Source: Warburgia ugandensis (Eukaryota > Streptophyta > Magnoliopsida > Canellales > Canellaceae). Taken from it: a stretch of DNA of 64,000 nucleotides. Below, piece after piece: positions 36,009 to 48,739 of the stretch; the stretch's first letter is position 1, and the number at the start of each line of letters is the position of its first letter. A program made the position numbers and the translations under genes. The DNA lies in the NCBI GenBank assembly GCA_035236585.1, contig CP141133.1:46145729-46209728 (forward strand), read 5' to 3'. The notes under the pieces are model-generated. The model saw nothing but the letters and a program-made list of their open reading frames with translations. It was not told the DNA's origin and did not search any database.

Positions 36009-36445
36009 TTCTTCCTCATAATAATTTCGTCCTCAAAATTCATATTTTTACTTACTTATGAGTTTTCATTAACTCATTCATAAGTTTTCTCATGTGGCCT
36101 TGCCACTTAAGGAAACCTCCATTTCCTTTCATTCATAGTTCATGCTACCTTCTCTTTCAAAGGCAAAATCACTTTTTTGGGTCATACACACACATCTCAC
36201 TAATAATGCTAATGCATTAATCACTTAAGCTAATTCTTTGGTAAACTTTCTAAAAGGATTAATAACTCTCAATTGAGTTATCCCTTTTGTCCAAAATTCT
36301 CTATTTCTAATATCTATTTCCTCAGAGATTTACATTTTATTTTTCCTATATAGGTTGAAGTTATTTCATCTATTTTAAATCTCAAACCTTCCAATGATAG
36401 ATTTATGCAAATTCATAGTAAAGAAAAATTATTGTTCCTATATCC
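36009..36445 (-). other. 3' noncoding interior of D, F-type
   Basis: No coding motif. The minus strand matches the last 270 bases of F's interior, including an ATAACTCAATTGAGAGTTATTAA block and TTAAGTGGCAAGGC, and ends TTTTGAGGACGAAATTATTATG next to the LTR. It does not match the pol end of T1. Confidence 0.7.
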
Positions 36446-37690
36446 TCAATCAAATAATACTTTTACATCTCTATAAGGCATAAACAAAGTACTTTTAATC
36501 TTTCCTTTGGACGATTGACCTTCAGTAATAGCAAAATACCCTCCCTTGCTGTCGAGGGACATTTTTTGGTTTGTCATCCTTGATTGCCAAAGGTTTGTTA
36601 CAATGATCAACCATATGTCCCAACTCTCCACACTTATAACATTTCACTGGGGGTCTTTGTTGTTGTCGCCATTAATTGTAACATGGCCTTCCAGGATGAA
36701 ATCTTTTGCATCTAAAACATGATTTTTGATTCTGTCCAAATGCAGGATTTCCTTGATTTCTTTGTGGCCTAAAATTGTTCATGCATCCTTTGTTTTTCTT
36801 AAAAGGTTACGGATTGAAGTCTCCCACTTATCCTCTTTTCTCAGTTTGGTTTTTCTTAAACTCCTCTTCAAATTTTGAGGCCATTTCCACACATTTTGCC
36901 AAGGTTGTGGGTTTAGTACAAAGTACCTTTACTATCAACCCTGACTGTAGCCCTTCTATGAATCTATTCACTATGTGTGTTTCAATGTTACACACATGAG
37001 TCACAAATCTCCTTAACTACGTAAATTTGTTATCGTACTCTACTACTGACATGTTTCCTTGTCTAAGTTCCAAAAACTCTATCAGCTTTCTTGCTCGTAC
37101 ATGAGAAGGAAAATATTTGTGGTTGAAGAGTTCCTTAAATTCCTACCATGTAGTATTTTTAGAATTTGAGAAGAAGGTATTGCTAGTTGATCTCCACCAA
37201 ATTGCAGCTTCTTGCTTTAATAGATAGGAGGCAAGTTTAACCTTTGACTTTAAAGGAGTACGTAGTGCACTGAAAGTCCTTTCTAGTTCATATATCCATT
37301 CCTCAACCTTTTCAGCTTCTCCTTTGCCATTATACCCTGTAGCCATCCTTTGAAGCCTTTCCATCATTTTTTCAACCTTTTCTCGGCAAATAGAGGATTT
37401 CTAACTTCTTCACTTGGTACAAGGGAAGATTAACCCTGTACTAGTGTGGGAGTATTTGGTGTTGGTGTTGGTGTATTGTGTCTCATTTCAGGCTGAGCTT
37501 AAGCCTAAGTACTTGGTACCTCTACTGGAGGTAATGAACTTTGGGGCTATTGAATGTGAGGATGAAGGTTCCTCAATACTCTTATTACCATCTCTTCCAC
37601 ATTATCCATTGTAACTCTCTCCATATTATCTTTTGGTGTATTTTGAGGTGTATGCCTTATGAGTCTTTTTGGCAACATCTACTCATAAAC
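36446..37690 (-). pseudogene. gag: Gag with protease stub, T1-type (element D)
   Basis: The minus strand has the gag domain at 37143-37367 (EWIYELERTFSALRTP and AIWWRSTSNTF, nearly the same as T1), then a knuckle region near 36600-36660 and a KVLFD at 36446-36460 where the protease active site would begin. The sequence then changes to noncoding. Stops and shifts lie near 37140, 36840 and 36670. Gag may once have been made without pol. Confidence 0.83.
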
Positions 37691-38609
37691 CAAAATTCCT
37701 ATCAATATTCCATACAACTATTTCTATCATATAAGTAGAATCAATGTTCCTAAATTCATCATATTAATATCCCTATTCATTCATAGGTCTTCACTTTCTT
37801 TTATATCATCAATGCAAATTATAGTCCATAATTATTTCCATATTTCAATTCTATCATATAGTTGAATCAATATTCCTCTAAATTTTAACTCCTTATTTAT
37901 CTTTATTAAAATTCTTTTCATTCACCAATTTTGAAAATATTTACCTATCTCCTTAAGTTCTTCTCAAGTAAGATCATCTCTATTTTGATGATTAAATCTT
38001 TAGCTAATTGTCATAGTACTACATCTATGTAGTAATTGTAACTCTTACATTTATATTTATTATTTATTATTATAAATTTAGAATTTTGTAATAATTCTAA
38101 GGTTTTATCTTTACTATCTATTTCACCTTTCCTATAAGGGTTGGATTTTATCCTTCTTCATACTTTCCATCATATTTTTCTAATTTATCATCTCTTTCTC
38201 TTAATCTCCATTACTTCACCTAATAATAGTAATATTAATGTATTTTATTTCTACAAGTATCTTTACTTAAGATTTCAGGTTATACCTGAATATCATACAA
38301 TACATCTTCCTCTAGTGTAATATATTCCTTTCTTGTTTCTATAACTTAATATTCCCTATATTGATATCATTAACTTACTAAGTAGTACTCCTAGTTATTT
38401 TACTAAGTATTATCTACTTATGGTCCACTAGTACTTCATGAGTTAATTACATTAACTCCTTACCTAATGAGTTAATCAGATAACTCTTCATATACTCATT
38501 ATCATCAAATACTATCTTATTTCCTATTCACTCACTATTTCTCATCCTCTAATTGGATTGTCATCTTCATATTGGACATAAGGGTACTATACTGTGACAG
38601 GATGAATGG
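37691..38609 (-). other. Long leader of D, F-type
   Basis: About 0.9 kb between primer-binding site and gag with no coding motif; T1 has only about 120 bases there. On the minus strand it aligns with F 54790-55670: AGTGAGTGAATAGGAAATAAG, TAACTCATTAGGTAAGGAG, CAATTAGCTAAAG, ATCATCAAAATAGAGATGATC and TTAAGGAGATAGG recur in the same order. Confidence 0.72.
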
Positions 38610-38620
38610 CTCTGATACCA
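38610..38620 (-). promoter_or_regulatory. Primer-binding site of D
   Basis: The plus strand CTCTGATACCA is the reverse complement of TGGTATCAGAG, the initiator-methionine tRNA complement, two bases from the LTR end at 38623. Confidence 0.88.
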
Positions 38621-38622
38621 AC

Positions 38623-41600
38623 TGTGATGACCCAGGTTTTTGTAACACATTTTGTAATACATTTTTCAAAGGCAAGGGCACCCTTAATAGTAAAAAATTT
38701 TTGCAGAAAAAAGAAATGGGAATTCTTTTCTTTACAACTTGTTTTGTAAAACCCAAGTCATCACTTCATACATAACATAAGTAGAATTTTGTACAAGATA
38801 AAATTCCATTGAAGGAATATACTTTTATTAAATTCTAAAATCCATCCAGTGGTTTCACACTACAGCCCAGGTATCAGTACAATACTTCTCCAAATTACAT
38901 AATCGAAATTTCAAACCTCACCATACATTAAAAACTCTCAATATAATATAATGCTCTCAAATAAAAATATATGTCTTCAAGGGATATACCGTGATTGATT
39001 TTTCTTCCAAATCTTCTTAAGTCTTGAGCTCCTAATTCTCCTTCTCTGTATTTGAGATATTGTAAACATTCAAACATTTACAATATTTCAACAAGCTATG
39101 CTTGGTAGGAGATTCAAGAAGCATAATAATTTAACAGTATAATCCTAATACTTCATAATCTCATTATTCATACTCATGGATCAATCTCTTTACTTTGTCA
39201 TACATGTACATCTCTACACATACATACTGTATATGTCGTATAGATATATATACAGTCAAAACTGTGAAAAATTGTTAATATCTCAAACATCAATAGTCAT
39301 ACTCAAACACATTGAGTTGATCAATCATCCAAACTCTGTTGGGAAAATGCTCCCTTATTTGGGGAGTATCAGCATCTCATTATGCCATGCATCATAATGC
39401 AAAATACTGAAAGGACTACTATGTTGTAGTCTAATCCGTACCAATGCACTCAGATAACTACTTTCATACTGCATGGATACCAAGTGTGGAAAATCATCTA
39501 TGCCATATCTATATGGGGAGATAGATTGTCACAGTGGCAGCCTTCCCATAATTGTCCCACCCAACATTTTACCTCTCTTTGCGCACGGTATCATCATATA
39601 TATCACATTTCGGAGAGTGGGTGGGCAAAACCTCATAACACTCCTAGTATAGCATACTCAGGCATATGGCTGTTTAAAACAAAACCACAAGCCTCCATGC
39701 TTATATATAAAGTAATTTTTTTACTTATCAGATGTCTTGTTTGTTTATATCATCATCCTTGTACTTTAATATTCTTATACTGAGGATAGGATTTCACTTG
39801 AAACTTAGGGATCGTCATTTACAATGAATGATGACCACGTTCATATAAGTTTAGGGATCACCATTCTATATGAATAATTTCCATGTATTATTTTTATACC
39901 TATCAAACAATTTTCCTGTTTATCTAGGGCTAGAATACCTTCTAGTTCCCTATTCACTTATGGTTTTTCTCAATTCTAACTTAACCATTCCATATGTGTT
40001 TTGGTTGGATCATATGGGTTTTCAATGGATTTAATACAAGTATTTATATTATACTTGTCAACATTTCCAGACATTAGATCATGTATTGAACATGTATTTC
40101 TCATGTAGATGCATTCATAAAATCCCCTTACCTTCAAGTGGTGATTCATCTCTTCAAATATTTCATGATCCTTATTAACATATGAAATCTATAAATCCAT
40201 ACATACTGTCAATATTTATACAATCTGAATAATCATATACTTTTTTATCCTATCTATATTCTTTGTCTAATCTTGTCCTTTGATATAAAGGATCTAGATC
40301 TTGTGTCCTATCATGATCTATCTTCCTCAAATAGTACAAATCAATAGATCTAACTGTTAGAATGATCTTCTAATCTTTCAGATCTAAGTATTTTCCATTC
40401 TAAGTCTTTGTGTATTCCTTTCTTTGATCTTGATCTTTTATAGATCCTTTGATCAATAATTTATACTTGTTAATAGAGATCAAAAGCTTAGATCTTCTAT
40501 CATCTAGTTATTCTTTGATCTAAGTTCGGTTGTTTGATCATCCCTAAGGAGGATGATCTTAGTTCTCTTACTTGAATCATATTTGGTTAAGGGTTTGGAT
40601 TCTCTATCTACATTTGTCTACAACATACATACATAGATACATAATAAAATACGACATCAGGATTCTTATTGTTCTTGATCATTCAAAATCCTATGGATCT
40701 TGTTTGATCATCCTTATCTTACTTACAATTTTTATTAGGGTTAGATAATTTACCAACCTTTTATGCTTTTATTATTATTATTCAACTAGTTAATGTTTTA
40801 CTAGTTGAAGATAACTTATTTCATCCTAAGTCTAGACTGCTCCTCTTATTTCCAATTGGCTAAGGCTTACTAGCTGAATGGGTGAACACAAAGTGGTTAC
40901 TTCAATCCTCATGTAAGGAGGCGTTTAGACCTCACAAAAGCCAACAAAAGGCAGAGGAAGAGCGAGGCTCTATTAGAGAACCCCCTTAACCACCATGTTC
41001 ACATTCACTAAAGTGACCTTAGCTTAACTTTTCATAAGGTTCCTATTAGCATTTTAACCCTAAGTACTCTTTCTAATTGATTTTAATTAAATCCATGAAC
41101 ATTTAAAATATCATTCATGGGGTTTATTATTCTCCTAATATGGGGTTTATTATTCTCTTAATTTGGGCTAAGGATTTGATAATCCTTATATTGTCCTGCT
41201 AACTATAGCCCTTACTAATATTAAGTCAAAGTCATTCACTCATCTTAATTATCTATGAATCTATATATTCCATTTGTTTACATTTTTGGTGATTTATGCT
41301 CATTATATCTTAACAACTACTTAACAATTGAATTTACTAATGAAATTTGACAACAATTAAATCATAAACATTAAAGCATAAATCTAATATAAGTTTCATA
41401 ACCATTTATACTAACATGCTTCCTATGAATGTAACTTAACCTAATGGAATAAAACTAACTTAAACTAGCATGATCCTATGTTATGAAATAAATGAAAATT
41501 TTACTACTAATCTAATGGAATCATGCTAAAATCTCATATTTAAACTAACATAGCCCTAAGATAATTAAATTTAACAACCTAATAACAAACTAATAACATT

Positions 41601-41967
41601 TAGAGCATAGCACGCTAAAATTTAAGAATTACCCTATCATGCTTCCTAATTTATAACATAAATCACATTTACAATTCTATTATCAAATAAAAGACAATTA
41701 AACTAACTAGATTAAGATTATTAGAAACTTTTACTTATGATCCAACCATTAGATGTTATATCCTCTTCTTTTGATCAAGGGTTTTACTTACCTTTAGGGC
41801 TTTTAGTCCATTAAGATCTAAAGATCATATCCACTTGTTTTTGTCACATTTAATCGGAACAGACGGCTATGATCAATCGGGCAGAGTAGGTTCAGTTGGG
41901 TGGAATGATCACCATGCTCCCATCACTGGGACGTTCGCGGTAAGGCTCATGTGATCATTGCGTACAT
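38623..41967 (-). repeat. 5' LTR of D, truncated
   Basis: Begins (plus strand) TGTGATGACCCAGG and follows the 3' LTR of D. A stretch corresponding to about 34170-34600 is missing near 41855, and the match ends after the CpG-rich block at about 41967, where Tat gag sequence starts. About 1.2 kb of the LTR, including the promoter, is therefore gone. Hairpin at 39053-39090, one mismatch. Confidence 0.85.
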
Positions 41968-43330
41968 GAACTGAACCTTATTTCAAATTGTTCCCTAGGG
42001 TTTGGAATTGGCTAACTAGGAAATTATTCCTTTCCTCTATCATTCATTGTAGTAGACAACTGGCTAATTTGCATTTCTAATTTGGCAATAGCTTAGGAAT
42101 TTACATTTGATTTCTGTCTACTCTCATTCTAAATATTGTGTAAGGCCTTATTAGTCTCCTCATGTTTCTAAGGAGCAACTCTATATTGTCCTCAACTGAT
42201 GGTTTCTTTGGTTGTTGAGGAAGTTGAAAACTAGGTGGCTACAAGGGAACTAAAGCTCTAGGAAAGTTTTGTGTAGGGGGTTAATAGATAGACTTCCTTG
42301 GTAATTGTTCTTTGACCTTGACAAGTTAGGATGCCTAGCACATCCTAGACTATATGGGTCTCAAAGTAAGGGTTATTGCTAGAACAAATATTCTAGGTTA
42401 GAACAAACCTCTTGTGGAGGTTTAGTGGATGGTTGGATAGCCATGAAGGCTTAAAACATATTGCCAAGCTTGTCCACTCATAAGGAGTCAAACTTATACA
42501 TTCTATTAATCATAGAGTTAAGCTTATGGGATATATCTAAGGTGACTCTTATATCATACAAGCCTCCTTTCTTTTGAGGATGGGTATTTCTTTCTTTCCT
42601 ATTGGAATAGTGCCATTGCTATGAATAATCTGCTAAAGTTTGAAAATATTCCAATGCCTCTATCTCATTTTACAAAGTGAGGGGCCCCCACTAGCTGCAT
42701 CCATCACTAGCCTATCTCAGGCATACATGCCTCACAGAAGTACTAAACTTGCTACCATTTCTCGAAACCATGGTGGGGATACTTTTGCCGCAATTAGTTC
42801 CACCTTTCCCAACATTCATGACATTGTTCATCATCTCTTTGTTAAAAATTGATAATTTCCTTACGAAGGGAGTTAGTCTTATGGACAGGGAAGAATTTAT
42901 TCAAAGCTTTTTAGACAACTAGTCCCATGTGTAATGGAATTGACCTCTAAAGAATTCAGCCATGACTTGGAGTTATCTTTTAATGAGATGGGAAACAATC
43001 TAAGTCTAACAAAATCATCAAAAATATTTTAAAATTTGAATGAAAAACAAATATCAAGGAATTCCATGATATGTAAGTATGGATTCTCTCTCTCACGACC
43101 ATAGAATGTCGAGAGTAATTGTATGACTCCAGGTAAGTTCAAAGTGGTTTGCATTGGTGGGTGGTAAGGTGATGCATGATGGAGTATTTAATAGGAGTGA
43201 AGTAAAGAAATCTATTTTGGCCTTATGCTCAATAATAGCTTGTGGATCTGCCATGGGCTTAGGAATTTGATTTCTTACCCCTTGCCTATGGGTACATTCA
43301 ATCTCAGGGTCTAATGGTACTAACACAATG
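41968..43330 (-). pseudogene. gag: Tat-like gag, broken (element C)
   Basis: Minus strand: KFFPVHKTNSLRKEIINF and a WERWN segment (42910-42780) followed by YPHHGFEKW parallel the gag of A. The start side (43326-43093) reads MLVPLDPEIECTHRQG and then MADPQAIIEHKAKID, which resembles the N-terminal part of Tat gag. The protease expected next is missing: the sequence stops at the truncated LTR of D. Confidence 0.78.
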
Positions 43331-44371
43331 TTCTAAGATCGACGACCTTCCTTGCACTATAATAAAAACCAATCTAAATGATGCAACCTAAATATAAATG
43401 TGACTCCTAACTCTATATGATGCATAATCAATCCTAATAGTTCACTAATGAGCTTGTATTGATAATCTTCATTAATCTGTAGGGTGGTAGATTTTAGACT
43501 TAGATCTAGATAGCTCCTTCTTTCCTATTAGGTTCTATTCTAAAGTGGTTAATACAATTCTTAAGTAAGGAGGCATTTAGACCTTAACAACCATCAACAA
43601 AAGGTGTGAAAAAATCACTTGGATTTTGGATACCCACTATAACCATGATACTTAGAAGCCAGTGTAATGACAATAGATCTCATCTTTCAAAAAGGGTCCT
43701 ACAAGCTTGATACCTTGAGTCTTTTGCTACTTGATTTTAAATTAAGCTTTAAGGGCTATGATCGCTAACATAGAAGGAATTGATTTGATTACCTAGGTGG
43801 CCTAAGGATCTGGTGATAAAATCCTATCCTTATTTTTGAAGGGTTCCTATGTGGTCCTTACTATTAATGTGTTCCATACACCATGAAGCAGTAAACATGT
43901 AATGCAAATATAAGAAAAGGAAACTAATGCCTACCGATATGCCATCTACCAAAATAAACTTAATTAAATGGGTGCAATTGAATCCAACAACCCAAAATAA
44001 AATGCAACAAGTATAATGAATGACCCTAATCTATATGAATTACACTATCAACCAATATGCAAACTACACTAAGAAAATAAAAGGGAGTGAGAGAATATTA
44101 AAGTGCCTTGTACTATTACAATCCATTTAAAATTAAATAAATAATTTCAAATTACAATGGGGTCTCACTACAAGTTCACTCAAAAACCTAATTTAAGAAA
44201 GTAATGAAATCCCAATTAAGTTGATGAAACGTTGGCCCACAACGAAAGATGCTCAATTTGTCAGAAATTAGTAAAATATGCATGAATGATGCAAAAATCC
44301 TAATCTAATGCAACCTACAACTATAGCTAAAGATAAACAATCTAAATAATGATCCAACCACAAATTTGTTG
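43331..44371 (-). other. Leader of Tat element C, with shared module
   Basis: Homologous to 24901-26034. The section 43470-43880 contains the module shared with the Tekay LTRs: AAGTAAGGAGGCATTTAGACC, AACAAAAGGTGTG, GAAGCCAGTGTAATGAC and ACCTAGGTGGCCTAAGGATC appear in the same order as in D 33150-33550. No coding motif. Confidence 0.65.
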
Positions 44372-44397
44372 TGATTCCCTGGAAAAGGTGCCAAAAA
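44372..44397 (-). promoter_or_regulatory. Primer-binding site of Tat element C
   Basis: The minus strand reads TTTTTTGGCACCTTTTCCAG, a degraded form of the TTTGGCGCCGTTGCCGGGG start of Tat/Athila leaders and better preserved than the site of A. Confidence 0.72.
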
Positions 44398-44399
44398 AT

Positions 44400-46440
44400 T
44401 AGTGTAACTTTAAAATTACTTTCAAGCACATGAATCAATGTAGTATTGCAAGATAGACAAGTAAATCCCATGAGGAATCTCATAAAATCTTCAATTGATT
44501 AGATCTTATTAAGTTTCTTATCTTAGCCAAAGAAAGTAGGTTTTGACTAAACTAGGAATTTAAACATGGAATGGAAAACATGCCCTAAATTAGAAACTAA
44601 AACTAAAGTAAACTTTCTAAAAATAAAGATATTCAATGATGTCAAAAACTTTTCTTACTAACAAGTATTCAATAAAAGAAACTAATGCAAAACTAGCATG
44701 AATAAATTGAACAACTTAACTAAAGAAACTTACTAAAAAGGAAACTTTCTAAAAATAGAACTTTCTAAAATTCTAAAATGAATCTTTCTAAAACTATATC
44801 AATATGTAAATAACTAATTATTAATTATTAAATAGAAATTAATAAACTAAACTAAACAATATCTAAAGATGAATTACCCAGGTATCATGCACATGATCCA
44901 AGGGATGGTGCACATGGTTCATGGGATGTAATTTACTCAAAATTCAACAAGCAAAAGCTAACTAACATGCATTCTACTCAAAGAATTTAAAAAGCTAAAT
45001 GGGTTCTCAAGGAATCAAGAAAATATGATGCATAAGCTACTAGAAACTAACCATGAAGGTTGAATGGAAAATTCCAAATTGCAAGCACTTAAGAAATTCA
45101 AATCAAACCAAGCCTAGAAATCAACTTAACTAGCTCTTTTTATGCAAGATAATAATTAAGGTCAAAAGTACTTAGATATTTGAATAAATCATGAACAATG
45201 AACTTCAAATAGCTTTATTGATTGAATGGGAAAATACATTAGAAATAGTGCACATGATACCTAGATGTAAATATGAAAATGGTGCACTTTTCCTAAGCTT
45301 AAAACTTTATTAAAATCCAAGATAAAAAGCCTTCAAATGTTCTCAAAATAAAGTTAGATAATATTTAAGTAAGACCAAAGAGATAATTAAGAGAATGGAT
45401 GGTTAGAATCATGGAAACAAACTAGGGAAAAAATGCCTAAATTTAAATCTCTCTCTCTAAGAAAAAGAATGCAAATTTCAAGGAGGGAAACCAAGGATTC
45501 AAGCTCTTTATTCTCATGGTTGTCACCATCATAGAAGAAATAATGTGAATCTTTGATGAATAAGTAAGAAAACTAAGAAGATGGAGCAAAGATTCAAGGG
45601 AAAACAAGGAAGATCTGTGTCAAGAATTAAAGAAGCAAAACAAGAACAACTCAGCAATGAAAACAAGGATTGAAAGCAAAGTATTAACTTGGATTTGAAA
45701 TGCAAAAACCAAGAGAAAATACATAATAATAATAAAAATGAAGAGCATCCCAAAAGAAAGTCCAAGTCCAAAGATCCAAAGATCTCCAAGCTAGAGTGTT
45801 ACTTTCAAGGTTTTCTTACAAAACCTCTAATTGGAAAAAAAATGTAGAATTCATGGAGATTTATAGATGGCTGGGTTTCCAATTGAATGAAGCTTGTTCT
45901 AGGAAAGGAAAGCAGATCTAGATTGAGGGTTTCAATTAGAAATATTAGGTGCAAAGTAAGGTGGAGGAATGAGGTAAGCAAGATGACATCATGTTAAGGC
46001 AAGGTGGCTATGATGTATTTAAAAGGCAGGGAGGCATCACCTATTTAGGAAGGTGGCATGGAGCTCCTTCCCTTCTAAATACATGGTTTAACTATTGGAA
46101 AAAAAAAAAAAAAAAGGAAATGGAAAGGAAAAAATATAGGAAATATGGGAAAGCATTTAGGGTTTTGAGGTGTTTTGGGTGTAAACTAGATTTGGGAGTC
46201 TCCCAATTAGGAAACCACCTAAGATGACAGCCAAGCAAGGGGGAGGTGTCACATTTTAGGAAGGTGTCTCCCTCTCTTAAGAAAATATTGTCAAACCCTA
46301 GATTGGGGTGGGAAAAAGGATGGAACGTGGAAATGGAAGGTTTTTCCCTCTTGATTGGTGCACCAATGCATTATCATCTTACTAATTACAATTTTCCCTC
46401 AAAACATTCCAATTATCCTTTGAAAATCATGTTTTTAACC
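44400..46440 (-). repeat. 5' LTR of Tat element C (outer end uncertain)
   Basis: Lies just upstream of the primer-binding site on the minus strand. Resembles 26063-27856 in composition and in blocks such as GAATCTTTGATGAATAAG against GAATCTTGATTGAATAAC, but is strongly diverged. It contains a run of 17 A at 46099-46115. The outer boundary could be anywhere between about 46240 and 46550. Confidence 0.55.
46099..46115. repeat. Poly(A) run
   Basis: 17 consecutive A within the Tat LTR. It may be simple slippage; no LINE or SINE body is recognisable next to it. Confidence 0.7.
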
Positions 46441-46550
46441 TAGGATAATTGCTTAAATTAATCCTCCAATCACTTGACTCCATGCGGTATGTCTTCCATG
46501 TGGTTTGATGGCTTACTTTGATGGGTCATTCCTTGTTGGCTTTAGTAGCT

Positions 46551-46868
46551 TGTTAGAGTTTATGTGGTCCTCAACATTCTATTTCAAAAAATCTAACTTA
46601 ACCTTTGTGTGGAAACTATAGCAATTGCTCATGGCAGTTATCCTTGATGGGAGGATAATTTCCATTAACCATATTAAGTATTTATAAATAAGGGGGTCCT
46701 TGATTCGTCCAGATAACCAACTTTGTTATATATCATCGGATACTACACAGAATCAGAAGATCTCCCTACTTCAAATCTACTATTAATGGCTGGAAGTAAG
46801 TTCCTAATTGTTTAACTATTGCTTTTGCTTACTATGATTACTATAAACATATGGTAGAAAGGTTTACA
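46551..46868 (+). repeat. 5' LTR of the copia element
   Basis: TGTTAGAGTTTATG to AAGGTTTACA, about 318 bases, a usual size for copia LTRs. The end is set by the primer-binding site. The start is the nearest TGTTAG upstream and could be off by a few bases, because the 3' LTR is not in the window. Confidence 0.65.
46683..46690 (+). promoter_or_regulatory. TATA box of the copia LTR
   Basis: TATTTATAAATAAG, about 130 bases into the LTR; likely core promoter. Confidence 0.6.
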
Positions 46869-46870
46869 TG

Positions 46871-46883
46871 TGGTATTAGAGCA
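46871..46883 (+). promoter_or_regulatory. Primer-binding site of the copia element
   Basis: TGGTATTAGAGCA, complement of the initiator-methionine tRNA 3' end with one change, two bases after the LTR. Confidence 0.85.
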
Positions 46884-48739
46884 TACAATTCCTCTGCCTA
46901 GCAATTTTATAGTTTGTGTTGGATAAAATTATTAGAATCATCTATCTAGAAAGTAAATATAGATAGATTAAGATACAATCTTACCATGTCTTCATAGTAA
47001 TGGCAGGTTTTCGATCACTGTTACTGTTAACAGGATGTACTAGGAGAAAAATGCATGCATTTGTACATATGTATATCATCTATGTAGTGGAACAAATGTT
47101 AGGAAAGGTTAATGGGGAGGTTATTATTGCTTAAACTAGATCTCAGACATTTAGGCCCTGTCTAGAAAATGATTTCTTCTCTGTACTAAATCCATGTTCT
47201 TCCCTTCTAATCTTCGTCTACTCAGAAACCCTCTTCCTAATTTCTAATCAGCACAGTAAACTAGATGTCATTTTTCCCTCCTGACAAAACATGGTCGAAA
47301 AAACTAATAAAAGCCCAACCCCATAAGGGAAGGATGCCTAGTCCCTTAAAATCTTAAGCAAGCATGCAAGATCTAGCCAGAGCATGATGAAAACATGGCT
47401 AGACTGGTTGCACCGTCTCTCCCTTTTTTCCTTTATATGATTGGCAACCAACCTGGCGTACAACAAGAGCAAGATGTAAATAGATCCGAGATTGGGTTTT
47501 CTTCTCCAACATCGCAGACCTGGCGTACTTGCCTAAATAGGGGTTGTTGCAGATTCAGAATGACTATTAGATGAGTTGCCGCACCCCTTCCCTTTCACCT
47601 ATTATCTTTGACCGATCAGTGCAACCTACCTAAATGGCTGGTCACATTATCTCCAGTGAGGCTTGATCATAAACACCAAAACCCTTACACGCTTGAGCTC
47701 CCCTGTTTCTTCCCATAGGGGCTCCAAACCATCACGATTGCACGATCTTTTGAACTTGGTACACCCCATTCTCTCTGTCTATGTCAAGTTGTTATTTCTT
47801 CAACAGAAAAATTTCCTTGCTATCCTAGCTTGCCAAGTTTCATCGATAAGGGTTTTGGTCAATGACTGGATTAATGAGGAAAGAGAGAGGGTTTAAAGGT
47901 AAGGTTAAGGAAAGAAGGGGATGCTAATTGGACTTTTCATATATGGGTGGATAGAAGGAGATTAGAGTTATAGTGATGAAAGATATATATATATATATAT
48001 ATATATAGGCATATATATTAATATAAAAAAGAGAGGGGAAAAATAAAGGACCTTGTGGCAAGATGATACTTATAAAGTTTCTTAAACATTTAAATATATG
48101 AACAATTGGCCCAATTTTCTTGGATTATTCATATGAAAAATTAAAATTTTGAATCAATTGAATTTTTTAATTAAATTTTTTTTTCTCTGAATTAGTCAAT
48201 AATTAAATGTTCAATTTTAAGACATTGTTAGCATCATAAGTTATTTAGTTTTTAATTTATGGTTTCTTGATGTCATGTGATCATATATATTTAATATTTA
48301 AGGAATCTCCACAGCTTCCTTAAATATGATAATACATATATTAATTATTTGATTAAAATTGTTGATGTCATTATGTTTTTAAATGACACTAAATTCTAAT
48401 TAAACATATTGATATAGTAGTTTTACCCCATAAAAAATTATTATATTATTATGAGTGATTAGGATGAAATAATAAAATTAATTTTTTATTTCTTAATTAT
48501 CTCACTGGCATTATAAAATATTTATAATTTACTACTTTCATCATAAATGTAAATGAATCAATTTTGTATTAAAATCATTTTTCGCAAGTAGATTTTAATG
48601 ACATGGCGATTCATATTTATTTAATTTGTCTTGCTTTGGTAAGCTTATCATTATGATTGATGGTTTATGCCTCATAATTGTTAGTAGGCATGTTTATTTA
48701 TTTATATATAGTTATTTAATCTTTAATATTATTTGATGA
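46884..48739 (+). other. Long leader or inserted sequence between copia primer site and gag
   Basis: About 1.86 kb, far longer than the usual short leader of copia elements. The first 1.1 kb has more balanced composition; from 47940 it is strongly AT-rich. No recognisable domain. The 77-codon open frame at 47663-47896 is not similar to anything I know. It may contain an older insertion, but I see no clear terminal repeats. Confidence 0.5.
47983..48007. repeat. (AT)n microsatellite
   Basis: Twelve AT units in a row, followed by further AT-rich sequence. A second AT run of about 20 bases is at 57336-57356 in F. Confidence 0.9.

Larger units (their letters stand above)
30975..41967 (-). mobile_element. 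D: gag-only relative of T1, minus strand, one LTR truncated
   Basis: Minus-strand order: truncated 5' LTR (41967-38623), primer-binding site, a leader of about 0.9 kb, gag with part of protease, a short 3' noncoding part, 3' LTR (36008-30975). RT, RNase H and integrase are absent. The leader matches 54790-55670 of F, the 3' part matches 57970-58234 of F, and gag matches T1, so D looks like a mosaic. ATATT at 30970-30974 would be its target site, but the other flank is lost. Confidence 0.88.
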
